Source: Actinocorallia sp. API 0066 (lineage in GTDB: Bacteria > Actinomycetota > Actinomycetes > Streptosporangiales > Streptosporangiaceae). Taken from it: 64,000 bases of DNA. Shown one piece after another: positions 16,743 through 25,073 of the stretch. A program made the translations under genes and the position numbers. Position 1 is the first letter of the stretch. Every line of letters starts with the position of its first letter. The stretch covers positions 186,001-250,000 of the forward strand of contig NZ_JAJLQY010000007.1 of the NCBI RefSeq assembly GCF_020991275.1, given 5' to 3'. The notes below the pieces were generated by a model. It searched no databases and had not been told where the DNA came from. It saw only the letters and a program-made list of their open reading frames with translations.

Positions 16743-17693
16743 CTAGCGGGCGCGCCGGGTGGCAAGGTACCCCAGGGTCAGCAGCATCAGCCCGGACAGC
16801 AGCTTGTCGTCCACGGCGGCGCGCCACACCCCGCCGTCGATGACGTCGTCCAGGACGTCCCAGACGACGAGGACGGCGCCTCCGGCCAGCATCGCGCCAC
16901 GCAGCCACACCGGGCTGCGGCCGTGCACGACCATGCCGAGCGGCGCCGCGGCCAGCAGCACGAGCCAGCCCCACGGGGTGAACCCGAAGTGGGCGGGCGC
17001 CCGCGTCGGCACCGGCACGCTGAGGGCGCCGGGCGTGAACGCGGCGCGCACCACCATCCCCTCGCGCGGCAGCAGCGCGGACTGGCGGAACTCGGCGGTG
17101 CCGGGCGTGCCGGGGCCGCCCGCGCACGGCGTGTGCGCGCGGGCCCGTCCAGCGAGGCAGCCCGCCGCGAAGACGACGGGGGCGCGCAGCCGTACCGTCG
17201 CGTCCGCTATCGGGTGCGGCCAGCCGGGGCCCAGCACGTCCCAGAGCAGTTCGTCGTGGGCGCCGCCCTCGCGCAGCACGCCGACGAGGTCGTAGGAGAG
17301 CACGTAGGTGTGGCGGCCGGAGACGGGACGGTCCGCGCCGATCCGTAGCTGGCGCTCGTGCATGAAGTCGCGGACCGTCAGGTTGACCGGCGCGAACGTG
17401 GGGCTGGCGACCTCCACCGACGTCACCCGGTAGACGCGGTCTCCGTCGCGCTGCCTGACCCGACGCAGCAGGCCCGTCGAGCTCTCCTCCGCGTAATCGA
17501 CGGTGAACGTCTCGCGAACGTTGACCGTGCCGTCCGCGCCGATCGTGAGCAGCGCCTCGTAGGACGGCACCGTCGCCTCGGCCGACTGCTGATCCCGGAA
17601 CAGGATGGGCAGCGCGGCGAGGAACAGCAGTGTGAGGGCCGTCATGAGGCCGGTGGGGGAGGGGCGCCGGGTGGGGGAGGAGAATCGGGTCAT
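16743..17693 (-). CDS. DUF2207-like membrane protein
   Basis: 316 residues. An N-terminal hydrophobic segment (LMTALTLLFLAALPILF) is followed by a long beta-rich extracytoplasmic region starting YEALLTIGADGTVNVRETFTVDY, as at the start of DUF2207 domains. Two or three hydrophobic segments near the C-terminus (WGWLVLLAAAPLGMVV, WLRGAMLAGGAVLVVW) anchor it, and it ends in Arg residues. Function is unknown. No Shine-Dalgarno is visible; a GTG directly before the chosen ATG (17696), 7 nt after AAGACT, is an alternative leaderless start. It converges with the Sua5 gene. Confidence 0.7.
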   Translation of the reverse strand: MTRFSSPTRRPSPTGLMTALTLLFLAALPILFRDQQSAEATVPSYEALLTIGADGTVNVRETFTVDYAEESSTGLLRRVRQRDGDRVYRVTSVEVASPTFAPVNLTVRDFMHERQLRIGADRPVSGRHTYVLSYDLVGVLREGGAHDELLWDVLGPGWPHPIADATVRLRAPVVFAAGCLAGRARAHTPCAGGPGTPGTAEFRQSALLPREGMVVRAAFTPGALSVPVPTRAPAHFGFTPWGWLVLLAAAPLGMVVHGRSPVWLRGAMLAGGAVLVVWDVLDDVIDGGVWRAAVDDKLLSGLMLLTLGYLATRRAR

Positions 17694-18041
17694 CACCGGG
17701 TGCAGTCTTTCGCGAACGCAGCGCAGCGCGCAGCCGGTTCGCGCCAACCGGGCCATGCCATGGGACGGGAAAAGTGAGGAAGCTCACATGCAACCGGTGT
17801 GTTAGTGGTGATTCACCTGTGACCCATGGTATTCCAGCAGCTCAGAGTGGTCAGTGGGGATCGTCCGGCGTCCGGCCCGACCGCCGGACATCCCTTCTTG
17901 GACGCCGCCGTCCGTCCGCTGGTTCTCAAAAACGCCCCTATTTCGGTCACCGGCACAGACGGCATATGCGGCGCATAAACGTGATCTTTCCTTTACCGCT
18001 ACAGTCCCGACCCGAGTAGGCAGAGATCAAGGAGTGATCAC
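17694..18041. other. Divergent intergenic region upstream of the tandem secreted-protein genes
   Basis: 348 nt with no gene I can support. It contains the shared motif at 17784-17798 and, near 17925-18005, an AT-richer stretch that probably holds the promoter of the gene at 18042. Confidence 0.5.
17784..17798 (+). promoter_or_regulatory. Shared 15-bp motif, copy 1
   Basis: TCACATGCAACCGGT occurs exactly here and at 18612-18626, upstream of two paralogous secreted-protein genes. It contains GCAAC, as in some ECF sigma -35 elements, but I see no matching -10 at 16-17 nt. Confidence 0.45.
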
Positions 18042-18506
18042 ATGCGGCGAATCGCTGCGGTAACCGTCACCACCGTCGCCCTGAGCGTCGGCATGGCCCT
18101 GGCCGCGGCCCCCGCCGGAGCCGCCCCCGCCGACACCGCCAAGAAGGTCACCAAGAGCTGGGTGACCAACAAGGGCAAGACCGCGATCTTCAAGTCGATC
18201 AAGGCCGACGGGACGTACACGCGCACCGGCAAGTCGATCAAGACGAGGGGCTACGTCCAGGACTACGCCCGCAACGGCTGGTCCCCGGGCGTGCAGTTCC
18301 GGGTCTGGAACAAGGGTGAGTGGCGGTACTCGGCCGTCTACTTCGCCAAGCTGAGCACCACCGGCAAGCCCGCGGACCAGAAGTTCCGCTACAACTACGG
18401 CGCCTTCTGGAGCGCCACCGGCACCAAGCTCCAGGTGCGCGAGGTCGCGCTCAAGGCGACCAACAGCAAGAGCCGCAAGTACGGGGCCTGGAAGAAGCTG
18501 TTCTAG
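18042..18506 (+). CDS. Small secreted basic protein, tandem family member 1
   Basis: 154 residues. The signal peptide MRRIAAVTVTTVALSVG ends near APAGAAPA, giving an exported mature protein of ~125 residues. The mature part is rich in Lys, Tyr and Trp, with conserved blocks KTAIFKSIKADGTYTR, NGWSPGVQFRVWNKGEW and the C-terminal KATNSKSRKYGAWKKLF. The last block is identical in the next gene, and the central block recurs in all three tandem genes. AAGGAG lies before the ATG. I do not recognise the family; the basic aromatic surface suggests binding to wall polymers, but that is speculation. Confidence 0.75.
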   Translation: MRRIAAVTVTTVALSVGMALAAAPAGAAPADTAKKVTKSWVTNKGKTAIFKSIKADGTYTRTGKSIKTRGYVQDYARNGWSPGVQFRVWNKGEWRYSAVYFAKLSTTGKPADQKFRYNYGAFWSATGTKLQVREVALKATNSKSRKYGAWKKLF

Positions 18507-18530
18507 GCGGTCGCGCCCCCAGGGCGGATC

Positions 18531-18572
18531 CGGGCCCGGCACCCCGTGGAGGGGGCCGGGCTCGGTGCTTTT
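18531..18572 (+). terminator. Terminator after secreted protein 1
   Basis: CGGGCCCGGC (18531-18540) pairs with GCCGGGCTCG (18555-18564) with one G-U pair, followed by GTGCTTTT. Confidence 0.7.
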
Positions 18573-18611
18573 CGGGTGCTGTGCCCGGCTATTCGGTCGG
18601 TGTGGCAAAGG

Positions 18612-18626
18612 TCACATGCAACCGGT
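18612..18626 (+). promoter_or_regulatory. Shared 15-bp motif, copy 2
   Basis: An exact copy of the motif at 17784-17798, here 73 nt before the start of the second paralogue and after the terminator of the first, so it is well placed to control the second gene independently. Confidence 0.5.
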
Positions 18627-18698
18627 TTGGGGGTTTTGGGGGCTGGTTGTCGGTACAGTCCGTGCGGAAATTCTTGCGGGCGATCAAGGGGTGGGGAC

Positions 18699-19142
18699 AT
18701 GCGGCGGATCGCCGCGGCGGCCTTGGGGGTCGCCCTTCTTGTGGGGGTAGGGGCCGGGGCGGCGCAGGCGGCGCCCGGTGACACGGTGACGCGCAAGTGG
18801 ACGGCTCCGGCGGGCAAGACCAAGATCCTCAAGGCGGTGAGGCCGTACGGGGTGTACACCCGCGAGGGTGATGTTGTGTGGACGCGGGGGTACCTGAAGG
18901 ACCTCAAGCGGGACGGGTGGTCGCCCGGCGTCCAGTTCCGCGCCTGGGACAAGGGGAAGTGGAAGCAGTCCGACGTGTACTTCCGGGTCAAACCCAACGG
19001 GAAGCCCTACGACCAGAAGTTCACCATGCACTACGGGCTGTTCTGGGCGACGTCGGCCAAGCACCTCCAGGTGCGGAAGGTCGCGCTGAAGGCGACCAAC
19101 AGCAAGAGCCGCAAGTACGGGGCCTGGAAGAAGCTCTTCTGA
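18699..19142 (+). CDS. Small secreted basic protein, tandem family member 2
   Basis: 147 residues. Signal peptide MRRIAAAALGVALLVGVG with cleavage near AAQAAPGD. The mature part aligns along its length with the gene before it: KTKILKAVRPYGVYTR, RDGWSPGVQFRAWDKGKW, and an identical 17-residue C-terminus ending GAWKKLF. This is a clear tandem duplication. The frame is open upstream, but this ATG starts the signal peptide and is preceded by GTGGGGAC. It has its own copy of the shared upstream motif. Function unknown. Confidence 0.78.
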   Translation: MRRIAAAALGVALLVGVGAGAAQAAPGDTVTRKWTAPAGKTKILKAVRPYGVYTREGDVVWTRGYLKDLKRDGWSPGVQFRAWDKGKWKQSDVYFRVKPNGKPYDQKFTMHYGLFWATSAKHLQVRKVALKATNSKSRKYGAWKKLF

Positions 19143-19188
19143 GTACGATGCGGCACCGAGCCAGCGACCACCCACGGGAGCCCTCCGG

Positions 19189-20280
19189 ATGCCACGCGTC
19201 ACCCTGACCGTCACGGGCGCGCTGCTGACGGGCGCCGCCCTCCTCGCCGCGCCGGGCAGTGCCGCCCCGCCGGAGGCCAAGCCGAAGCCGCCCAGGCCGG
19301 AGGCGCCCCCCGCGGTGCTGGCCGAGGGCCGCTTCCGCACCGCTGACGGCGCGGCCGCCGCCTTCAGGTCGATCGGCGCGAGCGGCAGGTACACCATCAC
19401 GGAGGAGGCCGTCACCGTCTCCTTCACGCTCACCGACCGGCGCCGCGACGGCTGGACGGCCGGTGTCCAGTTCGCGACGGCCGAGGCGTGGGACGAGCAC
19501 CACTCGCCCGTCTACCACCCCGTCGGACGGGCCGGGGAGCCACGTCCCGGCACGGTGCGCGGAGGCCGGGTGGAGGGGATCGAGCCGGTGGACCGCCCGC
19601 GCTGCCATGGGTGCGTCGTCCGGGAGCCCCGTAAGGCGGCGAACCGGGAGCGGCCCGTGGACGGGAAGATCACCTACCGGTTCCCCAGGGCGTTCACCTC
19701 AGAGTTCACCGAGGGCCTGTGGGTCCGGGAGGTCCTGGTGAAGCGGCAAGGCCGCCGTACCGTGGTGCGTCCAGGGCCCGTCACCCGCCTGTACCGGGCT
19801 TCTGTCGGCACGGTCCACCCGGGTCCGCGCGCCGCCCGGCTCGCCCCCGGCGCCCCCTTCACCGGCGGCCTCCCGGCGGCGGAGCGCAGGGCCGTCCCGG
19901 CGGGGACCACGCCGTTCGCAGGCAAGCAGTTCCCCGACGCGGCGGCCGAGGGCGTCCCGGCGGAGGTGTGGGGCACCTTCGGGAGGGTCCGCGAGCGGGG
20001 CGAACCCGCCGCCCGGCTGCTGCTCCGGATCAGGGACCTCGCCGCCGACCGCCGCCACGCGGGGGTGATCGTCACCTTCACCGACGAGGACGGCACCACC
20101 ACCGACACCTGGACCTTCTGGAACGCCAGGGACAGCGCCGGACGTTGGACCAGTCGGCTCGCGGTCAACAAGCTGTCAGGACACCTCTTCTACCGGCCCT
20201 GCGCGGGTACTCAGAAGTACACGGAAGCAGGATGGACGTACACGCCGACCGTGTGCGGCACCACCAGGCAGCTCTACTGA
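19189..20280 (+). CDS. Secreted protein, long member of the tandem family
   Basis: 363 residues. An N-terminal signal (MPRVTLTVTGALLTGAALLA) ends near GSAAPPEA, then a Pro-rich linker. Residues ~45-200 match the smaller neighbours (AAAFRSIGASGRYTITEEA, RRRDGWTAGVQFATAEAW). Residues ~200-363 look like a second, more diverged copy of the same fold (LLLRIRDLAADRRHAGVIVTF, and TKYTEAGW-like aromatics at the end), so this may be an internally duplicated protein. The start lies 46 nt after the previous stop. No known family recognised. Confidence 0.7.
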   Translation: MPRVTLTVTGALLTGAALLAAPGSAAPPEAKPKPPRPEAPPAVLAEGRFRTADGAAAAFRSIGASGRYTITEEAVTVSFTLTDRRRDGWTAGVQFATAEAWDEHHSPVYHPVGRAGEPRPGTVRGGRVEGIEPVDRPRCHGCVVREPRKAANRERPVDGKITYRFPRAFTSEFTEGLWVREVLVKRQGRRTVVRPGPVTRLYRASVGTVHPGPRAARLAPGAPFTGGLPAAERRAVPAGTTPFAGKQFPDAAAEGVPAEVWGTFGRVRERGEPAARLLLRIRDLAADRRHAGVIVTFTDEDGTTTDTWTFWNARDSAGRWTSRLAVNKLSGHLFYRPCAGTQKYTEAGWTYTPTVCGTTRQLY

Positions 20281-20448
20281 TCCGGCCGACGGCGAGCGGA
20301 GCCGCAGAGGGGACGAAGGCCGTGGAAAGCGCATCCGGGACGGCCGGAAGGCGTAAGGTGTCCTGATCGTGGGACGTCGCCCGGTGCCAACCGACGGGCT
20401 GCCGCGGCCGTCTCAACAGTAGGGCCGACGGGGAACGGGGGTGGGGGC

Positions 20449-21627
20449 GTGCGGGAGTACCTGCTGGTGATCCTCACCGGCATCACCGTGACCTACCTGC
20501 TCGTCTCCCCGGTGAAGAGCCTGGCGATCGCCATGGGCGCCCAGGCCGCCGTCCGCGACCGCGACGTGCACAAGGTCCCCACCCCGCGCATCGGCGGCCT
20601 CGCCATGTTCGGCGGGCTGCTCGGCGCGCTGGTGATGGCCCGCGCCCTCCCGCACATGACCGAGGTCTTCATCGAGACCAAGACGGCCAACGCGGTGATC
20701 CTCTCCGGCGCACTGATCGTCATGCTCGGCATCGCCGACGACCTGTGGGACATCGACGCGCTCACCAAGCTGGCCGGGCAGATCGCCGCCTCGGGCATCC
20801 TCATCATGAACGGCGTCCAGCTGAGCGCGCTGCCCCGCCCGGACGGCGGATCGCTGGCCCTGGCCCCGCTGTACGGGGTGCCGCTCACCATCTTCATCGT
20901 CGTCGCGACGATCAACGCGGTGAACTTCATCGACGGCCTGGACGGCCTGGCCGCGGGCGTCGTCGGGATCGCCGCGTTCGCGCTGTTCCTGCTGTCCTAC
21001 CGGCTCGCGGACGTCATCGACATCCCGCTGCTCATCGGCCCGACGATGATCGCGGGGGTGCTCGTCGCGATCTGCGTGGGGTTCCTGGCGCACAACTTCC
21101 ACCCGGCCCGCATCTTCATGGGCGACACCGGCTCGATGCTCATCGGCCTGCTGCTCTCGGCGGCGACGATCCAGCTCATCGCGCTGTTCGACACGGCGCT
21201 CGCGCAGAAGTACTCGATCTTCCCGCTGTGGCTGCCGCTGCTGCTGGTGCCGATGGTGGTGGTCGTCCCGTTCGCGGACATGCTGCTCGCGGTGTGGCGG
21301 CGCACCAACCAGGGCCTGTCGCCGTTCGCGCCGGACAAGCACCACCTGCACCACCGGCTTCTCCGTCTGGGACACTCCCACCGGCGTTCGGTCCTCATCA
21401 TGTACGGGTGGGTCGGCCTGGTCGGCGCCTGCATGGTCGCGCTGTCGTTCGTCCCGCCGAACTCGCCCACCTGGCAGGCGGCCGTGCTGTTCGTCACGCT
21501 CTGTGTAGCGGCTCTGGGTGCCGCCCTTATGGTCGGGGTGCCGCGCCTCATCGCCCGGAGGGCCTTCCAGGCCGAAGTCGAGGCCGCCGCGGCCGGACCC
21601 GGTGACCGAACCCGGCAACCCGTGTAA
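20449..21627 (+). CDS. wecA: Undecaprenyl-phosphate GlcNAc-1-phosphate transferase (WecA/TagO type)
   Basis: 392 residues, about 11 membrane helices. It transfers a sugar-1-phosphate (usually GlcNAc-1-P) from a UDP-sugar to the decaprenyl/undecaprenyl carrier, starting cell-wall polymer linkage units. Family motifs are present: GIADDLWDIDALTKL, NFIDGLDGLAAGVVG, FMGDTGSMLIGLLL and the C-terminal HHLHHRLLRLGHSHRR. The GTG start is preceded by GGGGGTGGGG. It sits before the ATP synthase cluster, as in mycobacteria and Streptomyces. glyA, often just upstream in relatives, is not in this window. Confidence 0.93.
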   Translation: MREYLLVILTGITVTYLLVSPVKSLAIAMGAQAAVRDRDVHKVPTPRIGGLAMFGGLLGALVMARALPHMTEVFIETKTANAVILSGALIVMLGIADDLWDIDALTKLAGQIAASGILIMNGVQLSALPRPDGGSLALAPLYGVPLTIFIVVATINAVNFIDGLDGLAAGVVGIAAFALFLLSYRLADVIDIPLLIGPTMIAGVLVAICVGFLAHNFHPARIFMGDTGSMLIGLLLSAATIQLIALFDTALAQKYSIFPLWLPLLLVPMVVVVPFADMLLAVWRRTNQGLSPFAPDKHHLHHRLLRLGHSHRRSVLIMYGWVGLVGACMVALSFVPPNSPTWQAAVLFVTLCVAALGAALMVGVPRLIARRAFQAEVEAAAAGPGDRTRQPV

Positions 21628-21680
21628 CGCTCCGTTCGCCTTGCCGTCGCCCGGGGGTAATTGCCGGAGTTCCCTAGGCT

Positions 21681-21696
21681 TGTGATAGCTTTCACT
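21681..21696 (+). promoter_or_regulatory. CRP-like operator upstream of the ATP synthase locus
   Basis: TGTGA-N6-TCACT matches nine of the ten arm positions of the CRP consensus TGTGA-N6-TCACA. It is 41 nt before the first AtpI-like start, so it overlaps or adjoins the promoter. Confidence 0.45.
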
Positions 21697-21737
21697 AAGT
21701 AGAGACGAACACGTAACGTAACCACCCCGGAGCCCTC

Positions 21738-22193
21738 ATGGACTCGTCAGGCACGCGCCTCCTACTCGGCGCCGCCCTTCCCGTCTCCCTCGCCGGAGTC
21801 GTCGCCGTCGCTGTCGGAACCTTCGTCAGCGGGCTGGAAGGCGCCCTCGGCGCGGCACTGGCCGCCGCAGCGGTGATCGCGTTCTTCTCTCTCAGCGCGT
21901 ACGTCGTGAACTGGGCTTCGAAGATCTCCCCGCAGACCGTCATCATCGCCGGGCTGACGAGCTACGTGCTCAAGGTGCTCGCCATGATGATCCTGGTCTC
22001 GGCGGTGAAGGGTGTCACGGTTTTCGACACCGCCGTTTTCGGCTGGACGGTCGTCGGCCTCGCGGTCGCCTGGATCGTCGCCGAGTTCCGGATCACCCTC
22101 AACACACGGAAGCCCTATATCGATGAACCCGCCGGTGAAGCCCGCAGCGACGACGCGCGTGAGCGCGCCTCGCACAGGGCCACTCCGATATGA
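21738..22193 (+). CDS. AtpI-like membrane protein (ATP synthase subunit I family)
   Basis: 151 residues with four hydrophobic segments (LLLGAALPVSLAGVVAVAVG, ALAAAAVIAFFSLSAYVV, IAGLTSYVLKVLAMMILV, GWTVVGLAVAWIVAEF) and a charged C-terminal tail. Position and topology fit the AtpI family, thought to help c-ring assembly or Mg uptake for the ATP synthase. It is the first gene of the atp locus, with a CRP-like site before it. The ATG follows CCCGGAG. Confidence 0.7.
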   Translation: MDSSGTRLLLGAALPVSLAGVVAVAVGTFVSGLEGALGAALAAAAVIAFFSLSAYVVNWASKISPQTVIIAGLTSYVLKVLAMMILVSAVKGVTVFDTAVFGWTVVGLAVAWIVAEFRITLNTRKPYIDEPAGEARSDDARERASHRATPI

Positions 22194-22229
22194 CCAGTCC
22201 GCGTCTAGCCTGCTATTGTCCGGAACGCG

Positions 22230-22445
22230 ATGAGCGAGCACGAGGCACCCTCCAGAGGGGCGGGCCCCAGCTTCGCAGACGCCATGTGGTCGGTCCCGAG
22301 CTACATCCTCTCGGGAATGGTCATCTGGGGCGGCGCGGGTTGGTTGCTGACCAGTCTGACCGGGTGGGAGCTGTTCAAGCCGGTCGGGTTGGTGATCGGT
22401 GTGGTGCTCGCCGTCTACCTGGTCTACGTGAAATACGGTCGCTGA
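22230..22445 (+). CDS. Small AtpZ/AtpI-family membrane protein
   Basis: 71 residues with two membrane helices (YILSGMVIWGGAGWLLTSL and PVGLVIGVVLAVYLVYV) and a short N-terminus. This hairpin topology matches the small F0F1-ATPase-associated (AtpZ/AtpI) family. It lies between the larger AtpI-like gene and atpB, so the locus has two candidate assembly proteins. TAGCCTGCTATTGT just upstream may serve as an internal promoter; this is weak evidence. Confidence 0.7.
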   Translation: MSEHEAPSRGAGPSFADAMWSVPSYILSGMVIWGGAGWLLTSLTGWELFKPVGLVIGVVLAVYLVYVKYGR

Positions 22446-22556
22446 CCGCCGGTCCCCGTGCCCGGTCAGCCGGTTCTTGATCCGATATCAGCTTGAAGGG
22501 AACGCCACAGTGCGCGAGTGCAGCGAGCGGACCACCGTGCCCACAGAGGTGAAGAA

Positions 22557-23351
22557 GTGAGTACACCGATCGTGCTCGCATCCTCGGGGGCTGAGTTCAC
22601 CCCGCCCGGCGCCGAACTGTTCGACTTCCCCCCGCTGTTCGCGGGCGGCCCCGAATGGCTGACGAAGCCGGTCGTGCTGGCCCTGCTCGGCTCCCTCATC
22701 ACCATCGCCTTCGCGTGGAGCGCGTTCGCCAAGCCCAAGCTCGTGCCGCGCGGCATGCAGAACATCGGCGAGGTCGGCTACGTCTTCGTCCGCGACCAGG
22801 TGGCCCGCCCGTTCCTGGGCAAGGACGCCGAGCGCTGGATGCCGCTCCTGCTGTCGATGTTCATGCTCATCTGGTTCTGGAACATCTTCGCCGTCATCCC
22901 GGTCATCCAGTTCCCGGTCGCGTCGCACATCGCGTTCCCCGCGGTTCTCGCGCTGAGCGTGTACATCCTCAAGATCTACCTGGGCATGAAGCACCAGGGG
23001 CCGGTGAAGTACTTCACCAACCTCATTCCCCCCGGCCTGCCCAAGCCGATCTACGTGCTGCTCGTCCCGATCGAGTACCTCTCGACGTTCGTGCTCGCGC
23101 CCTTCACCCACGCGGTCCGACTTTTTGCGAACATGTTCGCGGGCCACATCATCCTGGCCTTCTTCAGCCTCGTGGGCTACTGGTTCCTCATCGAGAACCC
23201 GTCGTGGCTGGGCGCTCCCGTCGGCGTGCTCGGCGTGGTCATGACCATTCTCATGACCGCCTTCGAGATGTTCATCCAGTTCCTCCAGGCATTCCTGTTC
23301 ACGATGCTGGCCGCCATGTACATCGGCAGCGGCCTGCACGCGGACCACTAA
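22557..23351 (+). CDS. atpB: F1Fo ATP synthase subunit a
   Basis: 264 residues, five to six membrane helices. Subunit a forms the proton half-channels against the c-ring. The essential Arg lies in THAVRLFANMFAGHIIL, preceded by IEYLSTFVLAPF. The GTG at 22557 (VSTPIVLAS) is preceded by AGAGGTGA; an upstream ATG in frame at 22518 lacks a ribosome site and codes for a polar stretch, so I rejected it. First structural gene of atpBEFHAGDC. Confidence 0.96.
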   Translation: MSTPIVLASSGAEFTPPGAELFDFPPLFAGGPEWLTKPVVLALLGSLITIAFAWSAFAKPKLVPRGMQNIGEVGYVFVRDQVARPFLGKDAERWMPLLLSMFMLIWFWNIFAVIPVIQFPVASHIAFPAVLALSVYILKIYLGMKHQGPVKYFTNLIPPGLPKPIYVLLVPIEYLSTFVLAPFTHAVRLFANMFAGHIILAFFSLVGYWFLIENPSWLGAPVGVLGVVMTILMTAFEMFIQFLQAFLFTMLAAMYIGSGLHADH

Positions 23352-23410
23352 CGCCTCCTATCCCCAAGGACCAGACCGGCGGAACGTCCGTCGGCCAACT
23401 GAAGGAGTAA

Positions 23411-23653
<243 letters not shown>

Positions 23654-23692
23654 TCGGCCGCTGAAAACCCCTGACGAAAGGCTGCGAACACC

Positions 23693-24247
23693 ATGATCAC
23701 AGCAGCTTCACTGCTCGCTGCGGAGGGGGGCAACAACCCCCTCATTCCGCACACCTATGAGCTGGTCGTCGGAATCTTCGCCTTCTTCGTCGTCGTCCTG
23801 GTCGTCGGCAAGATCCTGACTCCCCGGATCCAGAAGACGCTCGCCGAGCGGACCGAGCTGATCGAGGGCGGGCTCAAGAAGGCCGAGGACGCGCAGGCCG
23901 AGGCCAAGCAGACCCTCGACGCTTACAAGAGCCAGCTCTCGGAGGCCCGCCAGGAAGCGGCGCGCCTGCGCGAGGAGGCCCGCGAGCAGGGCGCCCAGAT
24001 CATCGCGGAGATGAAGGAACAGGCCCAGGTCGAGGCCCGCCGGATCGTCGAGAACGCCCAGGCGCAGATCGAGCAGGAGCGGGCCCAGGCCCTCGCCTCG
24101 CTGCGCGCCGAGGTCGGCGCGCTCTCGGTCGACCTGGCCGGACGCGTCGTCGGCGAGTCCCTTGAGGACGAGGCACGCCAGCGCCGCATCGTCGACCGCT
24201 TCCTGGAGGAGCTCGAGTCCTCCAACGCCGCCGGTAAGGCCCTCTGA
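23693..24247 (+). CDS. atpF: F1Fo ATP synthase subunit b
   Basis: 184 residues. One N-terminal membrane helix (ELVVGIFAFFVVVLVVGKIL) is followed by a long helical coiled coil rich in Glu, Ala, Lys and Gln, the peripheral stalk that holds F1 to subunit a. Length is slightly above the E. coli subunit. GAAAGG lies upstream. The stop codon TGA overlaps the atpH start ATG by one base. Confidence 0.96.
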   Translation: MITAASLLAAEGGNNPLIPHTYELVVGIFAFFVVVLVVGKILTPRIQKTLAERTELIEGGLKKAEDAQAEAKQTLDAYKSQLSEARQEAARLREEAREQGAQIIAEMKEQAQVEARRIVENAQAQIEQERAQALASLRAEVGALSVDLAGRVVGESLEDEARQRRIVDRFLEELESSNAAGKAL

Positions 24248-25056
24248 TGGCGGGTGCTGTCAGCAGGGCCGCACTGGCCGCGGTCGAGGAGCGGTTCCCG
24301 GCGATCCTCGGCACCGCCGACGCGTCCGCGCTGGGCGCCGAGCTGTTCGAGGTCCTGCGCCTGCTGGACCGCGAGCACGGCCTGCGCCGCACCCTGTCCG
24401 ACCCCTCGGCTCCGGCCGAGGCCAAGGCGGGGATCGTCGGCGCGCTGCTCGACGGCAAGGTCGGCGACGCGACGGTCACGCTGGTCCAGGAGGTCGTCCG
24501 GCGCCGCTGGAGCACCTCCGGCGAGCTGACCGACGCGATCGAGCTCTACGCGGTGGCCGCCGAGGCCGCCGCCGCCGAGCAGGCCGGCCAGCTCGACCAG
24601 CTCGAGGAGGACCTCTTCCGGTTCGGCCGGATCATCGAGGGCGACCCCGAGCTGCGCAACGCGCTCGCGGGCGAGCGCCTCCCGGCCGAGCGCAAGGCCG
24701 AGCTCGTGCGGTCCCTGCTGGAAGGCAAGGTCGGTGGGCCGACCCTGGCCCTCGTGCTCGAGGTCGTCACCCATCCCCGGGGACGTAGCCTGGAGCGTGG
24801 GCTCGACGCCTACGGCAAGATCGTCGCCGCTCGGCGCAACCGGCTCGTCGCGCTCGTGCGCAGCGCTGTCGCGCTGACCGGCGAGCAGCAGAACCGTCTG
24901 GCGGCCGCGCTCGGCGCGTCCTACGGCCGCGAGGTACACCTGAACATCGAAATCGACCCCGCGGTGCTCGGCGGAATCGCCGTCCAGCTCGGGGACGAGG
25001 CAATCGACGGCACGATCGCCGGACGCCTTGACGGCGTGCGCCGGCGGATCGCCTGA
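24247..25056 (+). CDS. atpH: F1Fo ATP synthase subunit delta
   Basis: 269 residues, longer than the ~177 of E. coli but normal for actinobacteria, where the N-terminal helical domain is enlarged. The C-terminal part contains the conserved [20 protein letters not shown] and ends [17 protein letters not shown]. It links subunit b to the top of the alpha/beta hexamer. Translationally coupled to atpF (1-nt overlap). Confidence 0.95.
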   Translation: MAGAVSRAALAAVEERFPAILGTADASALGAELFEVLRLLDREHGLRRTLSDPSAPAEAKAGIVGALLDGKVGDATVTLVQEVVRRRWSTSGELTDAIELYAVAAEAAAAEQAGQLDQLEEDLFRFGRIIEGDPELRNALAGERLPAERKAELVRSLLEGKVGGPTLALVLEVVTHPRGRSLERGLDAYGKIVAARRNRLVALVRSAVALTGEQQNRLAAALGASYGREVHLNIEIDPAVLGGIAVQLGDEAIDGTIAGRLDGVRRRIA

Positions 25057-25073
25057 AGGGCAAGAGAGGAATC

